Positions 1-8,573 of a DNA stretch of 41,080 nt are shown here, piece after piece. The stretch is from JAGVPT01 sp035505655. Its GTDB lineage: Bacteria; Bacteroidota; Ignavibacteria; UBA10030; UBA8401. Under the pieces are notes generated by a model that searched no databases, was not told the DNA's origin, and worked only from the letters and a program-made list of their open reading frames with translations. Each line of letters opens with the position of its first letter. Within the stretch, counting starts at the first letter, position 1. The stretch spans positions 1-41,080 of the forward strand of contig DATJQP010000077.1 of NCBI GenBank assembly GCA_035505655.1, given 5' to 3'. The translations under genes and the position numbers were made by a program.

Positions 1-32
1 GCAATAAATCGTCAACATCTTCGGGTGATCCT

Positions 33-590
33 ATGCTTAAGCAAATTCTCAACGATGGGGATGTACGCATGCGGAAGGCCGTCGACGTCGTGAGGACGGA
101 ACTTTCAAAGATCAGAACGGGGAAGGCAACGACGGCCCTCCTCGATGCCGTCAAGGTGGACTACTATGGCACGCCGACTCCTCTCAACCAGGTCGGGAGC
201 GTCAGTGTACCGGATGTCCATCTTGTCACCGTTACCCCCTGGGACAAGGGGATGCTTCCGCACATCGAGAAGGCGATCATCGCGGCCAACCTGGGGCTGA
301 ACCCGAACAACGACGGGACGGTCATTCGTGTTCCGATCCCGCCGCTTAATGAGGAGAGACGAAAAGAGCTGGCGAAACTCGTGAAAAAATTCGGCGAAGA
401 GGGAAAGGTCGCCATCCGGAACATCCGCCGGGACACAAATGAGCATCTGAAAAAGGCGGAGAAAGAGGAGCATTTTTCCGAGGACGACCGGAAACGAGGA
501 GAGATCGAGGTTCAGAAATACACGGACAACCATATCAAGGAAATTGACAGCCTCCTGACTCTCAAAGAGAAAGAGATCATGGAGGTGTAA
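33..590 (+). CDS. frr: Ribosome recycling factor
   Basis: Cytoplasmic factor that, with EF-G, splits the post-termination ribosome complex so subunits can be reused. The 185-residue product has the usual family length, and the RRF fold can be followed end to end: the VRTELSKIRTGKA segment near residues 20-32, the PWDKGMLPHIEKAI stretch near 69-82, and the charged C-terminal helix with NIRRDTNEHLKK. The ATG at 33 gives the standard N-terminus; no strong Shine-Dalgarno precedes it. Bases 1-32 are too short to assign; in many bacteria pyrH lies just upstream, but that cannot be checked here. A clear intrinsic terminator follows about 20 bases after the stop. Confidence 0.98.
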   Translation: MLKQILNDGDVRMRKAVDVVRTELSKIRTGKATTALLDAVKVDYYGTPTPLNQVGSVSVPDVHLVTVTPWDKGMLPHIEKAIIAANLGLNPNNDGTVIRVPIPPLNEERRKELAKLVKKFGEEGKVAIRNIRRDTNEHLKKAEKEEHFSEDDRKRGEIEVQKYTDNHIKEIDSLLTLKEKEIMEV

Positions 591-611
591 GCGCGGGTTG
601 GGCGCGGAACG

Positions 612-644
612 AAAGCCTCACAGACGCTGTGGGGCTTTTTTTGT
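612..644 (+). terminator. Intrinsic terminator of frr
   Basis: A hairpin with a 10-bp stem, AGCCTCACAG paired with CTGTGGGGCT (one G-U wobble) around an ACG loop, is followed by an uninterrupted run of seven T. It lies about 20 bases after the frr stop codon and ends that transcription unit. Confidence 0.9.
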
Positions 645-769
645 TTGCCATCCGGAAGGGGATCCTTCGGGGCCCGGAGGGCCGGGGCTGTAACAATCGG
701 CGGAAACGGCCGTAGTATGGTGTGGAGGTCGTATTCTCGAAGTCTCACTCACGGATAGCTGAGGCGACC

Positions 770-1432
770 ATGGAACCGAAACGATTAGTCAAATCGCAGA
801 CGAACAAGATCATCGCAGGGGTGTGCGGCGGCCTCGCAGAGTATTTCGAGGTCGACACGGTGATCATGAGGGTCCTTTTTGTCCTGCTCGCCTTTTTCGG
901 CGGAACGGGGTTCATCCTCTATCTCGCGTGCATGATCATCATGCCGAAGAGGGTGATGTTTACCGAGGGCGGGCCGGATGAGGCAGGGGCGCGCTCGTCA
1001 AACGCAAGGAAGCTCTTCGGAATCATGATGATCCTGGGAGGCGCGATCATCCTCTTCGCGAATCTCGGATTCTTCTCCTTCTTCCATATCTGGAGGATCT
1101 CATGGAGCTTCGTCTTCCCGATCCTTCTCATCATCCTCGGGATGGCGATCATTTACTACCGGCAGGCCGAACGGAGTGACACGACCGATGTTCCCCCCGG
1201 CGACACTTCCGGTGAACCGGCTCCTCCGCGCGCTGCTCGCGCCTTCAGGCGGTCGCTCACGGACAAGAAACTCTTCGGCGTTTGCGGCGGCCTTGCAAGC
1301 TACTTCTCCATCGACTCGACGCTCCTGAGGATCCTCTATATTATCCTCTGCCTCGCCTCGTTCGGCGCCGGAGCCGTGCTATACCTCACGCTGGTGCTGC
1401 TGGTTCCGTACGATCGTCAGCCAATCTCCTAA
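770..1432 (+). CDS. Membrane protein with two PspC domains
   Basis: Predicted inner-membrane protein of about 220 residues. An N-terminal PspC domain (about residues 1-62, with NKIIAGVCGGLAEYFEVD followed by a hydrophobic helix) and a second PspC domain at the C-terminus (about 163-220, with KLFGVCGGLASYFSID and another hydrophobic helix) flank two central membrane segments separated by a short polar stretch. PspC domains take part in envelope-stress (phage-shock) sensing in other bacteria; that role is inferred here. The frame is open from a GTG at 722, but the ATG at 770 begins directly with the PspC sequence and is preceded by GAGGCG, so it is preferred. The next gene, also a small membrane protein, starts 23 bases downstream. 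Confidence 0.85.
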   Translation: MEPKRLVKSQTNKIIAGVCGGLAEYFEVDTVIMRVLFVLLAFFGGTGFILYLACMIIMPKRVMFTEGGPDEAGARSSNARKLFGIMMILGGAIILFANLGFFSFFHIWRISWSFVFPILLIILGMAIIYYRQAERSDTTDVPPGDTSGEPAPPRAARAFRRSLTDKKLFGVCGGLASYFSIDSTLLRILYIILCLASFGAGAVLYLTLVLLVPYDRQPIS

Positions 1433-1455
1433 GCACTTTTCGACGAGGAACTCTC

Positions 1456-1965
1456 ATGGAACAGAATACTTTTTCGCGATTTCCTATCATCGGCCTCGTA
1501 ATGGTACTCCTCGGGGTGGCGTTGCTTCTGAACCAGATGGAGGTGATTCACATCGGGGGATGGGCGCTTCTCTGGCTTGGTCTCTTCCTCTATGGTGCCG
1601 CCGTCGTCGTCCGGGCTTTCATTTACAACGACCGGAGCAAAGTCTTCTTCGGGACTCTCTGTTTCCTGGCCGGCATCCTCTTCTTTCTGAGGAGACAAAA
1701 CCTTATCTACGGCTCATTCTCCCTCTACTTCCCCGCCTTCATCGTCATTGTCGGGCTGGCGTTCTTCATGCTCTTCGTTTTCAACGTGAAGGACTGGCAT
1801 CTGCTTATTCCCGCCCTGATTTTTCTCGGGCTCGGCGCGGCGCTGATGTTAACGCATCTGGGATTTTGGTATAGCAGGGATGTCTGGAGGACCATCGGGT
1901 CGTACTGGCCCCTTATCCTGATTCTTATCGGAGGGACAATGTTGATCCGGAGATGGAAGGCGTAG
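1456..1965 (+). CDS. Small membrane protein, DUF5668/LiaI-LiaF-like
   Basis: A 169-residue, very hydrophobic protein with about six predicted membrane helices and short positively charged loops (YNDRSK, FLRRQN). The helix pattern and phrases such as PIIGLVMVLLGVALLLNQM and YWPLILILIGGTMLIRRW resemble the LiaI/LiaF-type transmembrane domain (DUF5668), often found with PspC proteins such as the preceding gene. The function is unknown; a shared role in envelope-stress signalling is inferred from the pairing. The frame is open from 1282, inside the previous gene, but the ATG at 1456 with GAGG upstream is the sensible start. It converges on polA, 11 bases away. Confidence 0.8.
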   Translation: MEQNTFSRFPIIGLVMVLLGVALLLNQMEVIHIGGWALLWLGLFLYGAAVVVRAFIYNDRSKVFFGTLCFLAGILFFLRRQNLIYGSFSLYFPAFIVIVGLAFFMLFVFNVKDWHLLIPALIFLGLGAALMLTHLGFWYSRDVWRTIGSYWPLILILIGGTMLIRRWKA

Positions 1966-1976
1966 CGAGGGGCGGC

Positions 1977-4778
1977 TCAGTGGGCTTCGAGCCAGTTTGA
2001 CCCGGTGCCGATTTCGACTTCGATGGGAACCTTGAGAGGCATCGCGGTGCGCATCTCCTGAGCGACAAGCTTCCTGACGACGTCGAGCTCCTTCTTCTTC
2101 ACCTCGAACACAAGCTCATCGTGAACCTGCAGCAGCATCAAGCTCTGCAGGTTTTCTTTTTCCAGGGCGTGGTCGATCCGGATCATCGCCAACTTGATCA
2201 TGTCGGCGGCCGTCCCCTGGATGGGCATATTGATCGCCTGACGCTCCGCGTTCGAACGCAGGTTGGCGTTCTTGCTCTGGACCTCCGGCAGGTAACGCCG
2301 TCTCCCCAGGAGCGTCTCAACATATCCTTCCCGCCGTACCGACGCGATCGTGTCGGCGATATACTGGTTCACCTTCGGAAATCGCTCGAAGTACTTCGCG
2401 ATGATCTCCTTCGCCTCCGTTTGCGTGATCTCGAGTCGCGAGGCGAGCCCGAACGGACCGATGCCGTACATGATCCCGAAGTTCACCTCCTTGGCCTTCC
2501 GCCGCATATCGCGGGTGACATCCTCCGGACTTGCCCCGAATACCTTTGCCGCGGTCGTTGCGTGAATGTCTTCCCCGGCTGAGAACGCCTGGAGCAGCCC
2601 TTCGTCTGACGAGATGTGGGCCATGATCCGAAGCTCGATCTGGGAATAATCCGCCGACATCATGACCATGCTCTTGTCGCTCGGAATGAACGCCCGCCGG
2701 ATCTCTCTCCCCATCTCGGTTCTGATCGGAATGTTTTGAAGGTTCGGGTCGCTGCTTGAAAGACGGCCGGTGGCGGCCACAGCCTGATTGAACGAAGTGT
2801 GAACCTTGCTGGTTGTGGGATGGATCAATTTCGGAAGCGCGTCGACGTACGTCGATTTCAGTTTCGTGAGCTGCCGATATTCGAGGAGCCGCTCGACGAT
2901 CGGATGCTCTCCTCGGAGCGTCTCGAGCACCCCCACGTCCGTCGAGAAGCCGGTCTTCGTCTTCCGTACAGGGTTGAGCTTCAGCCTCTCGAAGAGAATT
3001 GTGGAAAGCTGCTGGGTGGAATTGATGTTGAATCGTTCCCCGGCATCGTCATAGATGCCGGCGACGAGACCGTCCAACTGACGCTCCATCTCCTTCGACA
3101 TCCCGGCCAGAAGATCCGTATCGATCGTGATGCCGTTGAATTCCATTCTCGCGAGAACCGGGACAAGTGGAAACTCGACCTTGTCGCATAATTCCGCCAT
3201 ACCCTGCGCGGCGATCTTATCGTGGAGAAGGTCGACGAGCTGAAAGGTGACATCCGCATCCTCAGCAGAGTAATTGCCGACGTCGAGCAGGGGAATCTCA
3301 CGGATATCCCTTTTCTCCTTCCCGGTGCCGGTGAGCTCCTCGAAGGAGACCATTTTGTAGCTCAGATACTCTTTCGCAAGGACGTCGAGGTTGTGCTGTC
3401 CCTCCGACCGGAGGGCGTAGCTGGCGATCATCGTGTCGAATTCGATTCCACGAACCCAGATTCCCTTCCGCGAAAGGGCGAGCATGTCGTATTTCGCGTT
3501 TTGGCCGTACTTTTTCACCCGCTCGTTTTCGAAGGTCGGCTTGAGATCCCGGACGACTTTCTCCAGGGGGTATCCGGACCATCGTGCGCTTCCGCTCGTC
3601 TCGAGCGATTCCGGAAACAGCGCCTCTCCTGCCGGTCGTGCCTCCTTCTCAGGCATCACGGGAAGATAATAGGCTTTGTGGGGCTCGAAACAGAAAGAGA
3701 TGCCGACGAGAATCGATTGCAGGGCATCGGTGGAGGTGGTCTCAGTGTCGAACACGAACGCTTTGGATCTCCTGAGGTCGGACATGAGACGAAGATACTT
3801 CTCGTCGGAATCGACGATGACATATTCATGCGACGAAGTTTTTATGTCGACTGTCTCTGGTTGCGGCGAAACGACCTCATCCTTCTCCAGGACCGGCGTA
3901 CCCTCCTCGCTCAGTCTCCGTGCGAGGTTGCGAAACTCAAGCTCGTTGTAGAGAGAGAGCAGCGCAGCGGTGTTCTTCGGGGCGGCCTTCAACCGATGAA
4001 AATCCATTTTCAGCGGCGCATTGGTATCGATCGTCACAAGCCGTTTCGAGAGGAGGGCAAGTTCCCTGTTCGTGCCGAGCTTCTCCCGAAGCCCCTTTTG
4101 CGGGATCTCATCGACATGGGCGAGGATATTCTCAATGGAGCCGTACTTCTGGACGAGCGGCGCCGCCGTTTTGGGGCCGACTCCCGGCACTCCCGGCACG
4201 TTATCGGACTGATCGCCGGTCAACCCCAGCACCTCGATGACCTGATCTGGCGGGACGCCAAATTTCTCGATCACTCCGCTCTCTTCGATCACTTCGTCGT
4301 CATCTCCACCTTTTCCCGGACGATAAATCTTCACGCTCGGCGAGACAAGCTGCATGAAGTCTTTGTCGCTCGTGACGAGGTAGGTCTCCACCTTCTCCGA
4401 TTCGGCCCTTCGCGCGAGGGTCCCCATGATATCATCGGCTTCAAAGCCCGGCAGCTCGAGGACGGGGACGTTGAACGCCCTGACGACCTCTTTGAGTTTC
4501 CCCATCATCGTCGACATGTCTTCGGGCATCTTCTGGCGGGTTGCCTTGTACTCGGCGTACTCCTTGTGCCGGAAGGTCGGTTCGATCGTGTCGAAGACGA
4601 CCGCGAGGTAATCGGGCTTCCTCTCTTCGAGGATCTTGTTCATGTAGTTGACGAACCCGAAGATCGAGCTCGTGTTCTCTCCCTTTGAATTGAAGAGAGG
4701 ATTCCGGATGAAGGCGTAGTACGATCTGTACGCCAGCGCCATCCCGTCGATAAGATAGAGAGTCGGCTTCTGCTTCAT
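1977..4778 (-). CDS. polA: DNA polymerase I
   Basis: Full-length 933-residue DNA polymerase I for Okazaki-fragment maturation and repair synthesis. Three parts are visible: an N-terminal 5' nuclease (about 1-300, with ELPGFEADDIMGTLA and GDQSDNVPGVPGVG), a 3'-5' exonuclease domain (about 325-515) and the polymerase (about 560-933). The proofreading site looks intact: DTET at D344/E346, a GQNAKYDM motif and YSAEDAD. In the polymerase, motif A SADYSQIELR (D710), the O-helix RRKAKEVNFGIMYG and motif C VHDELVFE (D887) are all present. Many bacterial PolI proteins have lost the exonuclease residues, so their retention is worth recording. It is divergently transcribed from the DMT exporter. Confidence 0.98.
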   Translation of the reverse strand: MKQKPTLYLIDGMALAYRSYYAFIRNPLFNSKGENTSSIFGFVNYMNKILEERKPDYLAVVFDTIEPTFRHKEYAEYKATRQKMPEDMSTMMGKLKEVVRAFNVPVLELPGFEADDIMGTLARRAESEKVETYLVTSDKDFMQLVSPSVKIYRPGKGGDDDEVIEESGVIEKFGVPPDQVIEVLGLTGDQSDNVPGVPGVGPKTAAPLVQKYGSIENILAHVDEIPQKGLREKLGTNRELALLSKRLVTIDTNAPLKMDFHRLKAAPKNTAALLSLYNELEFRNLARRLSEEGTPVLEKDEVVSPQPETVDIKTSSHEYVIVDSDEKYLRLMSDLRRSKAFVFDTETTSTDALQSILVGISFCFEPHKAYYLPVMPEKEARPAGEALFPESLETSGSARWSGYPLEKVVRDLKPTFENERVKKYGQNAKYDMLALSRKGIWVRGIEFDTMIASYALRSEGQHNLDVLAKEYLSYKMVSFEELTGTGKEKRDIREIPLLDVGNYSAEDADVTFQLVDLLHDKIAAQGMAELCDKVEFPLVPVLARMEFNGITIDTDLLAGMSKEMERQLDGLVAGIYDDAGERFNINSTQQLSTILFERLKLNPVRKTKTGFSTDVGVLETLRGEHPIVERLLEYRQLTKLKSTYVDALPKLIHPTTSKVHTSFNQAVAATGRLSSSDPNLQNIPIRTEMGREIRRAFIPSDKSMVMMSADYSQIELRIMAHISSDEGLLQAFSAGEDIHATTAAKVFGASPEDVTRDMRRKAKEVNFGIMYGIGPFGLASRLEITQTEAKEIIAKYFERFPKVNQYIADTIASVRREGYVETLLGRRRYLPEVQSKNANLRSNAERQAINMPIQGTAADMIKLAMIRIDHALEKENLQSLMLLQVHDELVFEVKKKELDVVRKLVAQEMRTAMPLKVPIEVEIGTGSNWLEAH

Positions 4779-4810
4779 TGTATGGCAGGTTGAACTTCAG
4801 GAGTCCCGAA

Positions 4811-4839
4811 AATATACCGAACGAGTCCACGAATAGCAA
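4811..4839 (-). promoter_or_regulatory. Predicted polA promoter
   Basis: On the minus strand TTGCTA and TATATT are separated by 17 bp, ending about 33 bp before the polA start codon. The same arrangement recurs at several other gene starts in the window. Confidence 0.55.
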
Positions 4840-4867
4840 AGCGCGATGCGAAGGAGGGAGCCCTCTT

Positions 4868-4895
4868 TTGAAATGGGGGTCATCTTCCGTATATT
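4868..4895 (+). promoter_or_regulatory. Predicted promoter of the DMT exporter gene
   Basis: TTGAAA - 16 bp - TATATT on the plus strand. Transcription starting about 7 bp after the -10 box would begin near 4902. That excludes the longer start at 4846 and favours the ATG at 4918. Confidence 0.5.
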
Positions 4896-4917
4896 CCCAA
4901 TGCTTTTACCTACTCCG

Positions 4918-5775
4918 ATGATCTACATTCTTATTTTCATACAGGTACTCTTATCCAGCGGGACTCATCTTGTCGCCAAGGCCGTGGTCGCCGACGTCGA
5001 ACCGGTGACCTTGACCTTCCTTCGGACGTGGGTATCGACGGCGGCGCTGGGGGCGATTTTTCTCATCAGGGAAAAGCGTATCAAGGTGCGGCGAGAGGAC
5101 TTCGGGATGATGCTGTGGCTCTCCTTCATCGTCATTCCCGTGAATCAGTTTCTCTTTCTTTACGGCATCAAATTCACGACGGCGGCGAACGCAGCCCTCC
5201 TCTATGCCATGACCCCTGTCCTCGTCCTCATTTTCTCTTATGTGATGATGGGTGAGCGGATGAGCCGGCGAAAGGTGGTGGGAGTCCTCCTCGCGTTCTG
5301 CGGAGTTGCCGTCGTGGTTTTTGAACACGGGGTCAGCCTCTCCTCGGACTACACCTATGGAAACCTGGTTATGTTCGTGGCCGTTGTGGCCTTCTCGCTG
5401 TATACGATACAGGGTAAAAGGATGGTGGTGAAATATGGAGCATTTCACGTTGCCTCCCTGACGATGATCGGAGGAGCCATCATGTTCCTCCCGATAGGTC
5501 TTTACGGTCTCACGAATTTCAACCTCTCCACGCTCACCGCCGCGCACTGGGAAGGGATTTGCTACCTGGGGCTGGGGACATCGGTGGCCTCCTATTTTCT
5601 CTGGTACTATGCGCTCGGCAAAATTGAAACTACCAAAGTGGCCGTCTTCGCGAACGCTCAGCCGGTTGTTACAAGCACACTTTCCTTTCTGCTTCTTCAC
5701 CAGTCCATCACCTTCAACTTCGTCGTCGGCGGTATCGTGACGCTGGCAGGGGTCCTGATTACAGAATTAGGGTAA
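4918..5775 (+). CDS. EamA/DMT-family membrane transporter
   Basis: A 285-residue integral membrane protein of the drug/metabolite transporter superfamily with two tandem EamA domains (about 5-135 and 150-285) and about ten membrane helices. The family exports or exchanges small metabolites such as amino acids, nucleotides or drugs; the substrate cannot be read from sequence. Typical features are LTFLRTWVSTAALG after helix 1, the NAALLYAMTPVLVLIFSYVMMGE stretch at the end of the first repeat, and the matching ANAQPVVTSTLSFLLL segment in the second. An upstream ATG at 4846 is in frame, but the ATG at 4918 begins at helix 1 and lies just after a predicted promoter. Confidence 0.9.
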   Translation: MIYILIFIQVLLSSGTHLVAKAVVADVEPVTLTFLRTWVSTAALGAIFLIREKRIKVRREDFGMMLWLSFIVIPVNQFLFLYGIKFTTAANAALLYAMTPVLVLIFSYVMMGERMSRRKVVGVLLAFCGVAVVVFEHGVSLSSDYTYGNLVMFVAVVAFSLYTIQGKRMVVKYGAFHVASLTMIGGAIMFLPIGLYGLTNFNLSTLTAAHWEGICYLGLGTSVASYFLWYYALGKIETTKVAVFANAQPVVTSTLSFLLLHQSITFNFVVGGIVTLAGVLITELG

Positions 5776-5871
5776 CGACCGTAACAGGCTTCCGCGAGCC
5801 GCGAGAGACCGCGCAATCCCGCCATCTGCGCGATCTTACTATCACTTCCGCGAATTCGTTCATATTGTCCC

Positions 5872-5899
5872 TTGACTTTATTTCATTGTTTGGTATATT
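5872..5899 (+). promoter_or_regulatory. Predicted promoter of the lytic transglycosylase gene
   Basis: TTGACT - 16 bp - TATATT on the plus strand, about 40 bp before the start codon. The surrounding 96 bp after the DMT gene contain no other gene. Confidence 0.6.
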
Positions 5900-5939
5900 T
5901 CTATGTAGATAAGGCCAGCGGACCGACTTCTGAGGAGTA

Positions 5940-8393
5940 ATGTCCAGACTTATAGTTGGGTTACTGTTTTTAGGCAGTTTGGCAGGAAATCGGGGAGATA
6001 CCACCCAGGTACCTCGCGTTCCCGCCGACAGACTGAATTTGCAGAATACGGCCGTCCCCTCGCCTGCATCCACCGCTTCCGAGTCCTCCGTTGGCACTCA
6101 TCCCGCACTGGCTCACCCAGACACCTCCACCCGACAGGCACTCGCGCCCTTGGTCAAGGCAGGCTCTGATACACTGGCTTCGACGGCCTCCGATTCCGCA
6201 GACTCCCAGGACGAAGTCGTCATCGGGGCGCGCCTCGAGTCGGCCCGGCAGCATTACCTGTCGGCGCTTGAAGCCCAGACTGCCGGGGACTCCGTCCTCT
6301 CTTCGGACGAATTCGAACAGGCAATTGGCATCCTGAACGAGGTCAGTTATTATCCTGATATCGAGAACAACCAGGAATACAACGACCTGAGCAGGAGTGT
6401 CATTGAGGACTACGAGAAGTACATCGCGAGTATCGATGAACTGGGTCCGGAGAGTTCCGTTTTTGCTCTTCGCGAGAAACTGAATCTCGACGTTGAGAAC
6501 ATCGACATTTCCAAGATCAAAATTCCGGTCGTTTCCATCCCCGAGACGACGGTTCCGATGAAGATGAATGACCTCGTCGAGAAGAACATTCTCTTTTTCA
6601 TGGACAAGGGGCGTGAACACTTTGAGCGTTGGCTGTACCTTTCCGGCAAATACTTTCCCGTCATTTCGAGAGTCTTCAAGGAGGAGGGAGTTCCCCAGGA
6701 GATGATGTATCTGGCCATGATGGAGAGCGGGCTCAATCCGTCCGCCCGTTCCTGGGCCAGGGCGGTCGGGATGTGGCAGTTCATGAAGGGCACCGGAGCG
6801 CTGTATGGCTTGAGAGGAAACTACTGGTACGACGAGCGCCGTGATTTTGAGAAGGCGACGCGTGCGGCGGCCCGGTATCTGAAAGACCTTCACGATGAAT
6901 ACGGCGATTGGCAGCTTGCCATCGCCGCTTACAATTCCGGAGGGGGGAGGATTAACCGGGGGATGCGGAGGAGCAAGACGAGCGATTTCTGGTCGATGAG
7001 GCGGTATCTCCCGCGTGAGACGAGGAACTACGTTCCACAGTACATCGCCGTTTCGCTGATGGCGATGAACCCGGAAGCCTACGGATTCAAAGGTATTCCG
7101 CGTGCTGACAGCCTCGCATACGATTATGTGACTGTCGATGACTGCGTTGATCTGGATGTGCTGGCCGATTGCGCCGGGACGACCGCAGACAAGTTGAAGG
7201 AACTCAACCCCGAGCTGATCCAGTGGTGCACTCCCCCGAACTACAGGGGCTATAAGCTCCGCGTACCGGCCGGAACGGCAGAGGCATTCGCCGTGAAGTA
7301 CGCCCAGATACCCGACGATCAAAAGAGACAATGGGCCGAGCACAAGATCCGGCGCGGAGATACGCCGGGCGGGATTGCCCGCAAATACGGGATCGCGACA
7401 TCCGTTCTGCTCGAGGTGAACAAGCTCAATCACAGGTCGAGGCTCAAGGTTGGCAACTATCTGATCATTCCCGTCTCGAAAAAGCATCTCATGGCGGCTG
7501 CTCAGCAGGAAACGCGCGAAGAGCCGGAACGGCAGCCGGTTCCGAAGGCCGTTCGCCATAGGATTGCGAGGAGGCAGACCCTTGTGCCGGAAGGGCGGGA
7601 CAAGCTCGCATACCTGGTCAAGAAAGGGGAGACTCTTGGACACATTGCGGAGTGGTTCGACGTGCGTGCGAGCGACCTGAGGAATTGGAACAATATCCCG
7701 TATGGCAGGTCAATTTGGGTCGGCGAAACCATCGTCGTCTGGGTTCCCCACGAGAAGTTTCAGCACTACCAGGAAGTTGCAGGGATGAGCTTCGACCAGA
7801 AGAACGCCCTCAGGAAACAGCCAGCTTCCCCGAAGCAGGCAACGATTGCCTCGGGCGAAGCCGACGACGAAGGGACTCACTGGGTTCAGCACAGGGTGAG
7901 AAGGGGAGAAACGCTCGAGAAGATAGCCAACGATTTCAATGTCGCAATCGTGGATCTCAAGAGCTGGAACAAGCTTCGCCGGAACCGAATCTATGCCGGC
8001 CAGACCCTGAACGTTTATGTAGCGACGGCGGCCTCTCCCCTGAAGCCGGCCGTCGAAAAGCGCTCCCAGGCATCCACCTCCGTCCCGGCGAAAATCCGCA
8101 CGATTCGCCATAGGGTGAAGAGAGGTGAAAGTCTCGAGAAGATTGCCTCGCTTTACAACGTCTCCGTTGCCGACATCAAGAAATGGAACAACCTCTCAGG
8201 GTCTCGTGTCGTGGCCGGACGACGACTTAAGATCCAGATGACATCGGATAACCGGGAGTACTACCGGGTGAGGAGCGGAGATACACTTTGGGAACTCTCG
8301 AAGAAGTTCGGAGTGTCCGTGACCGACCTTCAGAAATGGAATGAGCTCGCGGACGATATCAAAGAGGGGGACAAGCTGGTCATCTATCACTGA
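5940..8393 (+). CDS. MltD-like lytic transglycosylase with LysM repeats
   Basis: Exported 817-residue murein hydrolase that cleaves glycan strands to 1,6-anhydro ends during wall turnover. After a short hydrophobic leader and a Ser/Thr/Ala-rich linker, the SLT catalytic domain spans about residues 228-380, with catalytic Glu262 in MESGLNPSA, then VGMWQFM and AIAAYNSGGGR. Five canonical LysM repeats follow at about 467-513, 558-604, 650-697, 722-768 and 774-817, each with the R-x-G-[DE]-[ST] start. A divergent sixth repeat (about 398-445) sits directly after the catalytic domain. E. coli MltD is much shorter, so the peptidoglycan-binding tail is expanded. GAGGAG lies very close to the ATG at 5940, but no better start is visible. 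Confidence 0.93.
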   Translation: MSRLIVGLLFLGSLAGNRGDTTQVPRVPADRLNLQNTAVPSPASTASESSVGTHPALAHPDTSTRQALAPLVKAGSDTLASTASDSADSQDEVVIGARLESARQHYLSALEAQTAGDSVLSSDEFEQAIGILNEVSYYPDIENNQEYNDLSRSVIEDYEKYIASIDELGPESSVFALREKLNLDVENIDISKIKIPVVSIPETTVPMKMNDLVEKNILFFMDKGREHFERWLYLSGKYFPVISRVFKEEGVPQEMMYLAMMESGLNPSARSWARAVGMWQFMKGTGALYGLRGNYWYDERRDFEKATRAAARYLKDLHDEYGDWQLAIAAYNSGGGRINRGMRRSKTSDFWSMRRYLPRETRNYVPQYIAVSLMAMNPEAYGFKGIPRADSLAYDYVTVDDCVDLDVLADCAGTTADKLKELNPELIQWCTPPNYRGYKLRVPAGTAEAFAVKYAQIPDDQKRQWAEHKIRRGDTPGGIARKYGIATSVLLEVNKLNHRSRLKVGNYLIIPVSKKHLMAAAQQETREEPERQPVPKAVRHRIARRQTLVPEGRDKLAYLVKKGETLGHIAEWFDVRASDLRNWNNIPYGRSIWVGETIVVWVPHEKFQHYQEVAGMSFDQKNALRKQPASPKQATIASGEADDEGTHWVQHRVRRGETLEKIANDFNVAIVDLKSWNKLRRNRIYAGQTLNVYVATAASPLKPAVEKRSQASTSVPAKIRTIRHRVKRGESLEKIASLYNVSVADIKKWNNLSGSRVVAGRRLKIQMTSDNREYYRVRSGDTLWELSKKFGVSVTDLQKWNELADDIKEGDKLVIYH

Positions 8394-8399
8394 CGTTGT

Positions 8400-8430
8400 T
8401 ATCACATTATTGCTCATGTGTTAATTTATT
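8400..8430 (+). terminator. Weak possible terminator after the transglycosylase gene
   Basis: CACAT and ATGTG pair around an 8-base loop, extended by TTA/TAA after one mismatch, and are followed by AT-rich sequence. The stem is short and AT-rich, so this is tentative. Confidence 0.3.
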
Positions 8431-8439
8431 ACTCCTGCC

Positions 8440-8468
8440 TTGCTTCTTTTTCCGATTGCACGTATATT
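8440..8468 (+). promoter_or_regulatory. Predicted promoter of the surface-protein block
   Basis: TTGCTT - 17 bp - TATATT on the plus strand. The expected start of transcription is about 8475, leaving a roughly 100-base leader before the TTG at 8574. The leader contains a CCCC/GGGG hairpin at 8484-8495. Confidence 0.55.
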
Positions 8469-8475
8469 TTTCCCC

Positions 8476-8511
8476 ATGAGCAGCCCCTCCCGGGGCCGCT
8501 TCACACTTTAG
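8476..8511 (+). other. 11-codon leader reading frame
   Basis: ATG at 8476 opens an 11-residue frame (MSSPSRGRFTL) ending at TAG 8509-8511, right at the predicted transcription start. It overlaps the CCCC-TCCC-GGGG hairpin. It could be a chance frame or a leaderless upstream ORF; nothing proves translation. Confidence 0.2.
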
Positions 8512-8573
8512 CCTGCTGCGCACACCGTTCAGAATAATTTTCGACAACTTCATCTATTCCCTTTTGGCACTCC

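Noticed and set aside
3222..4688. Long open frame (488 codons) on the plus strand opposite polA
   Set aside because: It is the complement of a fully conserved polA coding region, is rich in Arg, Asp and Leu, and shows no recognisable domain.
5970..7643. Long open frame (557 codons) on the minus strand opposite the transglycosylase gene
   Set aside because: It is a shadow of the high-GC transglycosylase gene with no domain or start signal.
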